The translations under genes and the position numbers were made by a program. This document shows, piece by piece, positions 25,395 through 34,286 of a DNA stretch of 64,000 bases; the stretch's first letter is position 1, and each line of letters begins with the position of its first letter. Source of the stretch: Lipingzhangella_A rawalii (lineage in GTDB: Bacteria; Actinomycetota; Actinomycetes; Streptosporangiales; Streptosporangiaceae); NCBI RefSeq assembly GCF_031628175.1, contig NZ_JAVLVT010000006.1, positions 186,001 to 250,000 of the forward strand, in the 5' to 3' direction. Below the pieces are notes generated by a model. The model had not been told where the DNA came from. It did no database searches and saw only the letters and a list, made by a program, of their open reading frames with translations.

Positions 25395-25515
25395 CTCACC
25401 TCTTTTGGTCCCTGGCGGTGCGGACTGTGGTGGGCCGCTTCGTGCCTGTGTCCCGATCCGGAGACCGCCAGCCTAACGCGCGCAACGGGCAGGTGGCCGG
25501 AGCCATCGTCGCCTC

Positions 25516-25551
25516 TTGTGTATTTGATTCACAAAGGAATAGTGTTAATGT
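25516..25551 (+). promoter_or_regulatory. Promoter overlapped by a TTGTG-n9-CACAA palindrome
   Basis: An unusually AT-rich stretch. TTGATT (25524-25529) and TAATGT (25546-25551), 16 nt apart, fit -35 and -10 boxes for the secreted protein at 25609. The inverted repeat TTGTG (25516-25520) / CACAA (25530-25534) covers the -35, as expected for a repressor site. Confidence 0.5.
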
Positions 25552-25608
25552 AGTTCACATGACGGCGAGGGATGGCCCGCCGCCACGTTCCATGCGAAGG
25601 AGATCGTG

Positions 25609-26109
25609 ATGTCTCACGGAAACCACCCGCCCCAACAGTCCGGAATGTCCACCGGAGCCAAGGTCGGCATCGGTTGCCTCGGCGTCCTCATGCTTGGCGG
25701 TCTCGGTATGGCCGGGTGCATGGCGGTGGTAGCCACCACCGCGGACGACGCCCTGGACGATGCCGAGGAGGCCATCGACGAGGCTGCCGGCGGCAACGGC
25801 AGCGACAACGGAGGGGACGGCGACGACAACGGCGAGGACAACGGCGACGAGGAGGACGACGGCACCATCGTCGGCAACGGCACCCATCTCATCGGGGACG
25901 ACATCCCGGCCGGGACCTACCACACCGACGGTCCGGACGAGGACAGCGTCATGCCGCACTGCTACTGGGCTCGCCTTTCCGGCACCAGTGGCGAGCTGGA
26001 CGACATCATCGCCAACGACAACCTCGAGGGCTCCGGTGTGGTCACCGTCGAAGAGTCCGACGTGGCCCTGGAGCTTTCCGGCGGCTGCGACTGGGAGCTG
26101 GAGGAGTAG
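25609..26109 (+). CDS. Small membrane-anchored acidic secreted protein
   Basis: 166 aa, not recognised by name. One N-terminal membrane helix (KVGIGCLGVLMLGGLGMAGCMAVV) is followed by a very acidic Gly/Asn/Asp/Glu repeat linker. A ~75-residue extracellular domain has the pattern G-x-x-LIGDDIPAGTYHTDG, CYWARLSGTSGE, IANDN and GCDWE. I have seen this cell-surface domain in many actinomycete secreted proteins, but no function is known to me. AAGGAG is 6 nt before the ATG. The stop overlaps the next GTG start by one base. Confidence 0.7.
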   Translation: MSHGNHPPQQSGMSTGAKVGIGCLGVLMLGGLGMAGCMAVVATTADDALDDAEEAIDEAAGGNGSDNGGDGDDNGEDNGDEEDDGTIVGNGTHLIGDDIPAGTYHTDGPDEDSVMPHCYWARLSGTSGELDDIIANDNLEGSGVVTVEESDVALELSGGCDWELEE

Positions 26110-26630
26110 TGGATGACCTCGAACCAGGTACCGCTGACCTTGCGGCGGCCTGGGACCGGGAGTGGACCGTGGAGCTCAGTTTCACCGGGGTTCCACTCGC
26201 CGATGGTGCCGACACCGCCGAACTGACGCTGGGCCGATTCCGGGCGTGGTACGTCGAGCAGCGCAGGGAACTGCACGCGCGCATCGATGCCACCGCGTCC
26301 GGTGCGGCGGCGGCCCTGGGATACGCCCTCGGCGAGCTCGAGGATCGGGTGGGAACATCCGGGACCCTCGCCGAGGCGCGTGTTGTCCGCAAGTCCGTGG
26401 AGGCCCACCGCGCAATACGCGGATACCGGGGGCGCCTCGCAACCCTGCGGGACGCGGCACGCCTGATGCAGGAGAGCGAGGCGGAGACGCGCCGGTTACT
26501 GAACCGCCCGGACGCACCGGAACCGCTGGACGTGACCTCGGCCGGGCCGGTCTGGAACTCCGCCGAGGTCATCTTCTTCCGGCTGCGCCACATGCTCCGG
26601 CCGCGGACGCGTCCAGCGGGCGCAGAATGA
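26109..26630 (+). CDS. Hypothetical helical protein
   Basis: 173 aa, no family recognised. It is mostly alpha-helical and charged (FRAWYVEQRRELHARIDATAS, AEARVVRKSVEAHRAIRGYRGRLATLRDAARLMQESEAETRRLL), with no membrane segment, and could form a coiled coil. The GTG start lies within the TAG of the upstream secreted-protein gene, with GGAGG just before it, so the pair is coupled and probably acts together. Confidence 0.6.
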   Translation: MDDLEPGTADLAAAWDREWTVELSFTGVPLADGADTAELTLGRFRAWYVEQRRELHARIDATASGAAAALGYALGELEDRVGTSGTLAEARVVRKSVEAHRAIRGYRGRLATLRDAARLMQESEAETRRLLNRPDAPEPLDVTSAGPVWNSAEVIFFRLRHMLRPRTRPAGAE

Positions 26631-26783
26631 GCCCCATCGAAGCGCGCCCGCCGTACGTCCCACCGGTACGGGGGCCGGTCCGGGTCCTCCCTGGTCTGGA
26701 CACGGCTCACGTGCCGCGTGGGACAATTAGCCCGAAGCCTGGACCGGTCGGACCTGGTTGACTGTCGTCGTTGAGGGCACGCC

Positions 26784-27560
26784 GTGGCGCAGATGAACAG
26801 CGGGGAGTCCCACCCCCGGAATGATCCGTGGAACGCGACCACGCCCGCGTCCCCTCGTACCCCCGGCCGTGGGCGCTACCTGCCGCGCGGCACGGTGTGG
26901 GTTCTGCTCCCGATCCTGAGCCTGGGCCTGCTGGCCCCGTTCACCTTCACCTACGCCGCGGTGCGGCGCCGTTCCCCTGTCACTGTGATCGCCGCCGTGG
27001 TGTTCGTCATGCTGACCGTGACCATGTTCGCGTCCGTGGACACGGAGTGGGTGTTCGACATTGCATTGGGGCTCAACCTTGTCGGATCCATCTGCGCGGC
27101 GATCGCCCTGCGTCCGCACGTGTTCCGGGTGACCGAGGTCCCCGTGGACCAGGTCCCGGCCGCACGTCCGGGAGGACCCGGCCCCCAGCCGGGCGAGGCG
27201 GAGCCCACCCGGATGCTGAGCGCACCACACCAGCAGCGGCCCGGCCCACCCAATGGGCCCGCCCACGCCCGGGCCGCAGCCCGGGCCCTGGCGCACGAGG
27301 AGCCGTCCCGCGCGGTTGAGCTGGGAATCGGCCGGCCCGATCGACAGACCGGCTACGACGATGGCGGACTCATCGATCTCAACCGGGCCCCGGCCGCGGG
27401 GCTCGCCCAGCTGCCCGGGCTGGCATCCCACCACGTGGAGGCACTCTTGCAGAGCAGGGCGAGTGAGGGGGCCTTCCTCTCCCTGGAGGACGCGATGATT
27501 CGCGCCGAGATTCCACCACACCTGGAAAACCAGCTCGCCGAGTACGCCATCGTGTACTGA
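26784..27560 (+). CDS. Membrane protein with C-terminal helix-hairpin-helix
   Basis: 258 aa. Three hydrophobic helices (~37-115: VWVLLPILSLGLLAPFTFTY, VTVIAAVVFVMLTVTMF, FDIALGLNLVGSICAAIAL) are followed by a proline-rich linker. The ~65-residue C-terminal domain IDLNRAPAAGLAQLPGLASHHVEALLQSR is the ComEA/T2SK-type helix-hairpin-helix, which in ComEA binds DNA outside the cell but elsewhere serves as a protein contact. The linker is presumably cytosolic. The GTG start has GAGG 8 nt upstream. Function unknown. Confidence 0.7.
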   Translation: MAQMNSGESHPRNDPWNATTPASPRTPGRGRYLPRGTVWVLLPILSLGLLAPFTFTYAAVRRRSPVTVIAAVVFVMLTVTMFASVDTEWVFDIALGLNLVGSICAAIALRPHVFRVTEVPVDQVPAARPGGPGPQPGEAEPTRMLSAPHQQRPGPPNGPAHARAAARALAHEEPSRAVELGIGRPDRQTGYDDGGLIDLNRAPAAGLAQLPGLASHHVEALLQSRASEGAFLSLEDAMIRAEIPPHLENQLAEYAIVY

Positions 27561-27796
27561 ATCTGCCCCGTTTCCATGGCGTGCCCGGCGCCCCGGCACC
27601 CCCGGTCGGGTGCATGCCGGCCGAGCGGTTCCCAGCCAGCCCCGCCGCGACGGAGCGGACGCCGCAGCGTCCCGGCGACCGGACCAGCGGGTGGACAGCG
27701 CCGAGAACCGTTCCCGATCCCCCATGCCGGTTACCGGCTGGTAGAACGGTGGTTGGTGCGCAGCCCAGGCACCCGAACCGAGAACCTGGAGGCGGG

Positions 27797-28615
27797 ATGA
27801 GCACGAAGTTGCCCACGGAGCAGGAGTTGACTCAGGCGCGGCTCCGTCTGGAGATTGACGGCGCGGTGGCGACGGTCGTGCTGGACCGGCTCGACCGTCG
27901 TAACGCGATGACCGCACGCACCTGGCACACCCTGGCCCGGATCGGGGACGCGCTGCCGGACGACGTGCGGGTCGTGGTGTTCCGGGGGGAGGGCGATACC
28001 TTCTCCGCGGGTATCGATCTCGCCATGTTCGACCCCGAGGGCCCGGACGGGGAGCCCTCGCTGCTGGCCCAGGCCCAACAGGCTGCCCAGTCCGACAGTG
28101 GGCGGGCCGAGTTGGAGGAGATCATCGCTGGAGTCCAACGGGGCTTCACATGGCTGCGTCGCCCCGAGGTGGTCACCATCGCCGCGGTCCGGGGGCACGC
28201 GATCGGGGCCGGATTCCAGCTGGCCCTGTCGTGTGACATTCGGATCCTCGCCGAGGATGCGCAGCTGTGCATGAAGGAGCCCGCGCTGGGGCTGGTCCCC
28301 GACCTGACCGGGACCAAGCCGCTGGTGGATCTCGTCGGTGTGCACCGGGCGATGGAGCTGTGCCTCACCGCCCGTACCGTGGACGCAGGCGAGGCCCGCG
28401 AGCTGCGGCTCGCGGAATTGGTCGTGCCCGCGGCCGAACTGAGCGATACCGTCGCCGACCTCACCGGAGCCCTGCTGACGGTCCCGGCCGGTGCCGCCAG
28501 CGCCACCAAGCGGGTGTTGCAGCGTGCCGCCGATGCGTCCGGCCTCGAGGAAGCCGCGGCGGCCGAGCGAACTGCCCAGGTCGAGCGCCTGTTCGCCCTG
28601 CTCTCCGGAGAGTAG
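27797..28615 (+). CDS. Enoyl-CoA hydratase/isomerase family protein
   Basis: 272 aa, crotonase fold. The oxyanion-hole segments are FSAGIDLAMF and GHAIGAGFQLALSCDIRI; the segment FTWLRRPEVVTIAAV lies between. It would hydrate or rearrange an acyl-CoA in fatty-acid or amino-acid degradation. The acidic catalytic residues of true hydratases are not all obvious, so the exact reaction is open. ATG 27797 is chosen because GGAGG lies 4 nt upstream and homologous sequence begins nearby, though the frame is open further upstream. Confidence 0.87.
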   Translation: MSTKLPTEQELTQARLRLEIDGAVATVVLDRLDRRNAMTARTWHTLARIGDALPDDVRVVVFRGEGDTFSAGIDLAMFDPEGPDGEPSLLAQAQQAAQSDSGRAELEEIIAGVQRGFTWLRRPEVVTIAAVRGHAIGAGFQLALSCDIRILAEDAQLCMKEPALGLVPDLTGTKPLVDLVGVHRAMELCLTARTVDAGEARELRLAELVVPAAELSDTVADLTGALLTVPAGAASATKRVLQRAADASGLEEAAAAERTAQVERLFALLSGE

Positions 28616-28716
28616 GAGGTCCGCGCGGGGCGCGCACCGTCGATCCGGTGGCCACCGTTGGGGACGGCCACAGTGAACCCACAGTGAACCGGCCAGCGAC
28701 ACCGGCACCACCGTCG

Positions 28717-29997
28717 TCAGGTGTCGTCTCCCCTGGGGTGGGGCACACGGCTGAACAGGGCCGCCAGCACACTGACGACGCCGATCGCGGCGAGTGCGGC
28801 GAACATGGCGGGGTATCCCCCGAGGAGCCCTGCCAGGGCCGCTCCCGCCCACGGGGCCAGGGCGATGGCAAGCATCAGTGGTGTGTGCATCACCCCGTTC
28901 AGGGTTGGGTAACGAGCCTCTCCCCACCGGTCGCTGATGGCGGTCGCCTGAAGCAGAGTGAACACGCCGCGCGCCATACCGGCCAGGAGTGCCAGCAGCA
29001 TCACCACGGTCACCGGAGCCGGGAGTGCCAACAGGGCCGTGCTGACCGCACACACCATCAGGATCACCACGATCCGGGACAGGGGCCCGGTGTGTCGCAC
29101 GAGCGGCCCGTAGCCCAGCCGGCCCAGCACCTGTCCGATGCCGCCGACGCCCAGGGCCCACGCCGCGGTACTCGCGTCGAAGCCGCGTTCCTCCAACAGC
29201 GGGACGAGGTTGATCACCACCGCGTAGGCACCGAACGCGGCCAGGGTCAACGCCGTGGTCAGGGCGATGAAGGCCCGGCTCCGCAGGATGGGACCGATCG
29301 CGTTTTCTGGGCCGGTCGCGTCCGCTGCACCGGATTGGCCATGTGGGGTAGTCCCGGCCGTTGGGCGGTGCCAGCTGGGGGTGAGCGCCAGCGCGTGGAG
29401 CGGAATGACGACGACGGCGAGGACTCCCGCGAGGACGAGATAGGTGCCGCGCCAGCCCAGCGCGTCGACCAGCGCCGCGGCCAGCGGGGCGAAGATCGTG
29501 CTTGCCAGGCCCGCAACGAGCGTCAGCACAGTCAGTCCACGGACGCGTCGCGCACCGAACCATCGGGTGACCGCGGCGAAGGCGGGCGGGTAGAACAGTC
29601 CGGACATGGCCGCGCCCGCCGCCAGCCAGGCCGCGGTGAACCACAGCAGATCCGGGGCGAGGGCAACCCCGAGGAGTGCGGGCACCGCGCCAACCGCACC
29701 CAGGGTCATCACCCAGCGCGGTCCCGACCGCTCCAGCCACCGCCCGACCAGGGCGCCACCGAGTCCAGCGACAACCTGGGACGCGGAGAAGGCCGCGGTG
29801 ACGTGGACCAGGGACCAGCCCTCGACGGCGCTGATGATGGGGGCGAGCACCGGAAAGGCGTAGAACAGCACTCCGTAACTGGTGGTCACGGTCACGCACA
29901 GGGCGAGCAGGGCCAGCCACGCCCCGGGGGCGATCTCGGGTTCCGGTTCCGGTGTCGCGGACGGAGCCGGTGCCGCGGTGGTGGGCATCCTGCGCAC
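28717..29997 (-). CDS. MFS transporter (12 helices)
   Basis: 426 aa. Twelve hydrophobic helices; loop 2-3 motif GRWLERSGPRWVM and central loop with SWHRPTAGTT. The fold resembles the monocarboxylate/oxalate-formate antiporter branch. It lies downstream of the FAD monooxygenase of the arsenic-type locus on the same strand, but 524 nt away, so export of arsenicals or of arsinothricin-like compounds is only suggested by context. The GTG start has AGGAAG 4 nt upstream. Confidence 0.82.
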   Translation of the reverse strand: MRRMPTTAAPAPSATPEPEPEIAPGAWLALLALCVTVTTSYGVLFYAFPVLAPIISAVEGWSLVHVTAAFSASQVVAGLGGALVGRWLERSGPRWVMTLGAVGAVPALLGVALAPDLLWFTAAWLAAGAAMSGLFYPPAFAAVTRWFGARRVRGLTVLTLVAGLASTIFAPLAAALVDALGWRGTYLVLAGVLAVVVIPLHALALTPSWHRPTAGTTPHGQSGAADATGPENAIGPILRSRAFIALTTALTLAAFGAYAVVINLVPLLEERGFDASTAAWALGVGGIGQVLGRLGYGPLVRHTGPLSRIVVILMVCAVSTALLALPAPVTVVMLLALLAGMARGVFTLLQATAISDRWGEARYPTLNGVMHTPLMLAIALAPWAGAALAGLLGGYPAMFAALAAIGVVSVLAALFSRVPHPRGDDT

Positions 29998-30521
29998 TGC
30001 ACTTCCTGAGTTGGGTATTGAGGGCTGGTCGCCTCCGCGGTCCCACCGGCGGGATGCGCTGCGTGGTGGGCACGGGACCGCGCAACCCTATCTCGGCCCC
30101 GTGCCCCGGCTCCGGGCGGTCCCGGGCGGGCGACCACGGTGTGCTCGTGGAACATGGCCAGAGCTTCATATCGTCATGTCGACAAAGTGCTATTCGGGTC
30201 AGCCGTTACGGAGGCAGCGGTTGGCGACCCCGCAATGGACGGCCGAAACGGCGCGTGTGGATGCGCAGGTGCCGGTACCACGCCTGCCGAATGCCCCAGT
30301 CCCGCCAGCCGTCCCGTCCCTGGCGTGTGTCGGCCGCGGTGCGGCCTCCCGGGCAGGACTCGGGTCCGCGCATCGCGGCCAGCGTGGTCGGGTGCGGCGG
30401 CCATGGCCGGGGGCGCGTGGTCGCGATCCGCGAGGACACGCATGCCACGTGCGACGCCGGAACTGTCCAACGCGCCCCCTCCGCCTCCGAGGCCACCGCC
30501 GCACCCTTCCCGAATCCCGGT
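29998..30521. other. 524-bp gap in the arsenic-type locus
   Basis: I find no open frame with a domain, ribosome site or believable codon pattern on either strand. It may be the scar of a lost ars gene, or a leader for the MFS gene. Confidence 0.35.
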
Positions 30522-31886
30522 CTAGCGGTTTCGCGGCGGGGTGCTGCCCGCCAGGGGCTGTGTCTCGGGACTCGGGTCGCAGCCGGTGCCGCAGGATCCC
30601 CCCGCGGCTGGGGATGCGGTGTCGGCCTGCGGCTGGTCGGCGATCCCGGATCCGGAGCACACGCCCGTCTCGGGAAGCGTCAGTTCCACCCGGGCCGCGG
30701 ACGCCCGGTCCCCAGCCAGCTCGGCGGCGATGCTACGGACCTGCTCGTAGCCGGTCAGCGCGAGGAATGTGGGGGCGCGACCGTAGGACTTCATGCCCGC
30801 CAGGTAGAACCCGGGCTCGGGATGGGCAAGCTCTGCGGCCCCATGGGGGTAGACGGTCCCGCAGGAGTGCACGTTCGGGTCGATCAGTGGGGCCAGCTGC
30901 ACCGGCGCCTGAAGTGCGGGATCGAGGCCCAGGCGAAGCTCGTTCAACCAGGACAGGTCCGGTCGGAAGCCGGTCAGGTTCAGGATTTGGTGCACGGGCT
31001 CCAGCTCCTGAGCGTCGGTACCGACCAGGACCAGCCCTCGGGGCGTGGTGCGTACCTCCGCGGTGCGGAATCCGGTCACCACCCGCACGTGTCCGGCATC
31101 CACCGCCGCGCGGGCCCGCATCCCCAGGGCCCCGCGGGCCGCAAGCTGGTCGTCGTCCCCACCTCCGAAGGCGTCGCCGATGCTGGATCGCCGCAGTACC
31201 CACAGAATCCGGGTTCCGGGAGTTTCGGTGGCCAGTTCGGACAGCGTCACGAGGGCGGTGAGTGCCGAGTGTCCCCGGCCCACCACCGCGGTGGTGCCAC
31301 CGGAGAATCGACGGCGCACGTCCGGCTGTGCCAGATCCGGGATGCGGTTGCCGATCCGCTCCGGTGCGGACTGTTCCCCGGACGCCGGCAGCCCGTCCGC
31401 CCCCAGGGGGTTGGGTGTGGTCCAGGTCCCGGAGGCGTCGATCACCGCTCGGGCGTGGATCCGTTCCTCGAGGCTGGCGGCCGTGCGTAGGCGCAGGGTG
31501 AACGGGCGTTCGGCGCGGTCCGCGTCCACGACGCGGTCCAGCCCCTCCCGGCTTACCCCGACGACCCGGGCGCGGTAGCGGATCACCGGCGCCAGTTCGG
31601 CGGCGAGCGGTGCGAGATAGTCCCGCACCCATTCCGCCCCCGTCGGATGGATGTCCTCGGATGGCGGCTGCCAGCCCCGCGCCTCGAGTAGCGCGGTGGC
31701 AGCGGGGGCCGTGAGGTCCCGCCACGGTGAGAACAGCCGGACATGAGCCCACTCGCGTACGGATGTCGCGGCTTCGTCTCCGCGCTCCAGGACCAGGACG
31801 GGCAGTCCTCGGCGGTCGAGCTCCGAGGCTGCGGCCAGTCCGGTCGGTCCGGCGCCGATCACCACGACAGGAAGATCCTGCTGCAT
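30522..31886 (-). CDS. FAD-dependent monooxygenase, ArsO-like
   Basis: 454 aa. FAD-binding Rossmann motif VVIGAGPTGLAAASELDRRG at the N-terminus, an NADPH site TTAVVGRGHSALTALV in the middle, and a third motif NLTGFRPDLSWL. This is the flavin monooxygenase-like group found in actinomycete ars clusters (ArsO/ArsT neighbourhood). It may oxidise an arsenical or supply redox power. The C-terminal tail holds several Cys (GVCSGSGI, GGSCGTGCDPS), possible metalloid ligands. ATG 31886 is preferred over 31892 because GGAAGG is then 6 nt upstream. It is divergent from the ArsR-GNAT gene across a shared operator region. Confidence 0.78.
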   Translation of the reverse strand: MQQDLPVVVIGAGPTGLAAASELDRRGLPVLVLERGDEAATSVREWAHVRLFSPWRDLTAPAATALLEARGWQPPSEDIHPTGAEWVRDYLAPLAAELAPVIRYRARVVGVSREGLDRVVDADRAERPFTLRLRTAASLEERIHARAVIDASGTWTTPNPLGADGLPASGEQSAPERIGNRIPDLAQPDVRRRFSGGTTAVVGRGHSALTALVTLSELATETPGTRILWVLRRSSIGDAFGGGDDDQLAARGALGMRARAAVDAGHVRVVTGFRTAEVRTTPRGLVLVGTDAQELEPVHQILNLTGFRPDLSWLNELRLGLDPALQAPVQLAPLIDPNVHSCGTVYPHGAAELAHPEPGFYLAGMKSYGRAPTFLALTGYEQVRSIAAELAGDRASAARVELTLPETGVCSGSGIADQPQADTASPAAGGSCGTGCDPSPETQPLAGSTPPRNR

Positions 31887-31898
31887 GCGCATCCTTCC

Positions 31899-31914
31899 AT
31901 CGATGTTCGTCGAT
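31899..31914. promoter_or_regulatory. ArsR-type operator, copy 1
   Basis: 16-nt imperfect palindrome ATCGATGTTCGTCGAT immediately upstream of the monooxygenase start. One of three related copies in the divergent promoter region. Confidence 0.6.
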
Positions 31915-31927
31915 TAAATGGGACAGT

Positions 31928-31943
31928 ATCGATGAACATCGAT
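31928..31943. promoter_or_regulatory. ArsR-type operator, copy 2
   Basis: ATCGATGAACATCGAT, the most symmetric of the three copies, 29 nt after copy 1. It lies midway between the divergent genes. Confidence 0.65.
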
Positions 31944-31952
31944 GGACGCAAC

Positions 31953-31968
31953 ATCGACTGTCGTCGAT
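31953..31968. promoter_or_regulatory. ArsR-type operator, copy 3
   Basis: ATCGACTGTCGTCGAT, 25 nt after copy 2 and 9 nt before the arsR-GNAT start codon, where bound repressor would block expression of its own gene. Confidence 0.6.
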
Positions 31969-31977
31969 AATGGAGGG

Positions 31978-32826
31978 ATGAGTGTCCTCTCCACCGCGAC
32001 CGTTGACCCCCCGGCCCTGTCCACCGCCGACGCAACGACCTACGCCGGCTGGTTCTCCTGCCTGGCCGAGCCCACCCGGGTCCGGCTGCTCCACGCGGTC
32101 GCCGCCCGTCCCGGCGGGTGCACCGTGGGGGAGCTCGCGGAGACCCTCGGGGTCGGCCAGCCCACCGTGTCGCACCACGTCCGTAAGCTCGCCGATGTGG
32201 GGTTCCTCGTTGTGGCCAAGGACGGAACGGCCACCCGGGTGACCATGAATCCGGCCTGCTGTAGCGGCCTGCCGCACGCCGCGGACGCGGTCATGGGGCT
32301 GCTGGACGCCCGCCCGTGCTGCCCCACCGACCTACCGCCCGACGTGCGTGTGCGGGCGATGTCCGACGCCGACCTGGTGGCGGTCCGCGATATCTACGCC
32401 CAGGGCATCGATTCCGGAAACGCCACCTTCGAGACCGAGGTTCCGGACACCGAGGCACTTCAGTCCAAGTGGCTGCCGGAGCATCGCTGGGTGGCCGAGC
32501 TGGATGGTGCGGTCGTCGGCTGGGCCGCCGCCAGCCCCACGTCCACGCGTGCGGTGTACGCGGGCGTGGCCGAGACCTCCGTCTACGTGGCCGAGTCCGC
32601 GCGAGGGCGGGGAGTGGGCCGTTCCCTGATCTACACCCAGGTCACCGAAGCCGACAACGGCGGCCTGTGGACACTACAAACCACGATCTTCCCGGAGAAC
32701 AAGGCCAGCCTCGCACTCCACCACTCGGCCGGATTCCGTACGGTCGGGATCCGGGAGCGCATCGCCCGGCACCACGGCACCTGGCGCGACACTGTGCTAC
32801 TGGAACGCCGCCGGGCTCAGGACTGA
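31978..32826 (+). CDS. ArsR regulator fused to ArsN-like GNAT acetyltransferase
   Basis: 282 aa, two domains. Residues ~15-100 are an ArsR winged helix (FSCLAEPTRVRLLHAV, then GELAETLGVGQPTVSHHVRKLADVGFL) followed by two Cys pairs, PACCSG and RPCCPT, that can ligand As(III) or another metal. Residues ~122-282 are a GNAT of the phosphinothricin/arsinothricin N-acetyltransferase type (RAMSDADLVAVRDIYAQGI, VYVAESARGRGVGRSL, SLALHHSAGFR). One polypeptide thus joins the sensor and the detoxifying enzyme. ATG 31978 abuts GGAGGG; ATG 31942 is a possible longer start but falls inside operator copy 2. Confidence 0.85.
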   Translation: MSVLSTATVDPPALSTADATTYAGWFSCLAEPTRVRLLHAVAARPGGCTVGELAETLGVGQPTVSHHVRKLADVGFLVVAKDGTATRVTMNPACCSGLPHAADAVMGLLDARPCCPTDLPPDVRVRAMSDADLVAVRDIYAQGIDSGNATFETEVPDTEALQSKWLPEHRWVAELDGAVVGWAAASPTSTRAVYAGVAETSVYVAESARGRGVGRSLIYTQVTEADNGGLWTLQTTIFPENKASLALHHSAGFRTVGIRERIARHHGTWRDTVLLERRRAQD

Positions 32827-33004
32827 AGAACGGCGGCGTCGCGTGGCGGCCCCGGCTGCACGCCACAGTCCCCTGCCCACAGCGGACCTGGCCACCGCCC
32901 TCCTGGGGCGGATCCTCCACCTTTTCGAGGGCCGCAGTACACTCCTCGGCCAGAATGCGGCGTCCCCTCTTTTCCGGGAGGACGTATCGGATTACTCTAC
33001 TGCG

Positions 33005-33493
33005 ATGAGTATCCCCCAGAATTCCGCGCAGACGCACAATCCCCAACGGCCACCGGCCGGTGTGTGGCTGGCCGCTGCCTCCCTGGTGTTTGCCGCACTC
33101 GTGGTGGCGGGGCTCGCCTCCCCCCTGTCGTCCAGCCTCGACGGACTCACCCGGTACGGGAGTGAACCCCCGGGGATCACCAACTACATACCGGCGCTGT
33201 GGTACGGGTCGGCTGGCCTCCACCTGCTCTCGGCGCTACTGGTCGTACTGCGACCCGCCCGGACACAGGTGCTGGTCGCCGTGCTGTCCATTCCCGGAAT
33301 CCTCTGTTCCGGATATTCAGTGGCGACCGGTTTCAAACATTCCAGTCTCATCGGGTTTCCCGCGCCCACATTCATCTACCTGGGATTTTTCGGGGTGCTG
33401 TTCGTGGTTCTGGCTGGGATAAACCTCGGCAAGAGCAACGTGCGCGCCTGGCTCGCCCCGGGGAGTGGCGGCGAGAGCGAATCCGGAACCTGA
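33005..33493 (+). CDS. Four-helix membrane protein, unknown
   Basis: 162 aa with four hydrophobic helices (GVWLAAASLVFAALVVAGLA, YIPALWYGSAGLHLLSALLVVL, VLVAVLSIPGILCSGYSVATG, TFIYLGFFGVLFVVLAGIN) and short hydrophilic ends. No family recognised. There is no ribosome site at the ATG; translation may be leaderless or weak. Confidence 0.55.
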   Translation: MSIPQNSAQTHNPQRPPAGVWLAAASLVFAALVVAGLASPLSSSLDGLTRYGSEPPGITNYIPALWYGSAGLHLLSALLVVLRPARTQVLVAVLSIPGILCSGYSVATGFKHSSLIGFPAPTFIYLGFFGVLFVVLAGINLGKSNVRAWLAPGSGGESESGT

Positions 33494-33608
33494 TGGCCCC
33501 GCAGGCACAGACGCCCCCGGTCCCGCAGCGGCGGTGGTGGCCGCACCCCCACGAGTTCGGGGGCTGCGGGTAGTGCCCGCCACACGCATCGGCGCATAGC
33601 TTGCCGCC

Positions 33609-34286
33609 ATGCGATCTATCCTGCGACAACTCAGCGCCGACTCCCGCTATGTGCTGGTCGGTTTTCCCACGTCCGTCCTGGCGTTCGTTCTCCTCGTTGC
33701 GGGAGGTGCACTGGGGCTGGGCACGGCCCTGCTCGGGGTGGGGTTGCCGATCCTCGCGGCGACACTACGGGTGGCCCGCGGATTCGCGGCCACCGAACGG
33801 GCTCTCGCACCCATCGTCCTGGGACACACCCTGGGAACGCCTCGGCACCGAAGCGCGGCGGCGTCGGACCGTGGGTTTCGGAGTGTGATCACACCACTAA
33901 CCTGCCCACAAAGCTGGATGGACGTCGCGCACGGCATCCTGCGGTTTCCCCTCGCGGTCGTCACCTTCGTGCTGGTCGTGGTGTGGTGGGCGGTTGCCCT
34001 CGCTGGGGTCACCTACCCCGCCTATGCGTGGATCGTGCACGGTATTCCCGGAAACCACGGGCTGGTGGAGCTGCTCGGCTACGGTGACAGCCTGGGACTC
34101 GCCGTACTCGCGCACACGGGAATAGGGATCCTGTTCGCGGCAACCCTGCCGATCGTGGTTCGTGGAGCTGCCCTGGTCCAGGCAAGCCTGGCTCAGGGAT
34201 TCCTGGCCCCACTCCCCCCACTGGCCCCGGAGGGCACCCCGAACCCCGAACCCGCGCCCCAGGGGCCGGGAACGACCCTCACATGA
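33609..34286 (+). CDS. Stand-alone Sensor-domain membrane protein
   Basis: 225 aa. The hydrophobic pairs with VLVGFPTSVLAFVLLVAGGALGLGTALLGVGLPILAATLRVARGFAATERAL are the Sensor (PF13796-like) domain that precedes histidine kinases in actinomycetes. Here no kinase follows. Further helices (FPLAVVTFVLVVVWWAVALAG, LAVLAHTGIGILFAATLPIVV) and a Pro-rich tail end the protein. The stop overlaps the end of the convergent MerR gene by 8 nt. Its role is unknown; it may modulate another kinase or a membrane process. Confidence 0.75.
   Translation: MRSILRQLSADSRYVLVGFPTSVLAFVLLVAGGALGLGTALLGVGLPILAATLRVARGFAATERALAPIVLGHTLGTPRHRSAAASDRGFRSVITPLTCPQSWMDVAHGILRFPLAVVTFVLVVVWWAVALAGVTYPAYAWIVHGIPGNHGLVELLGYGDSLGLAVLAHTGIGILFAATLPIVVRGAALVQASLAQGFLAPLPPLAPEGTPNPEPAPQGPGTTLT

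Noticed and set aside
28267..30009. 580-codon plus-strand frame over the enoyl-CoA hydratase end and MFS gene
   Set aside because: Shadow frame of two well-supported genes, with low-complexity charged composition.
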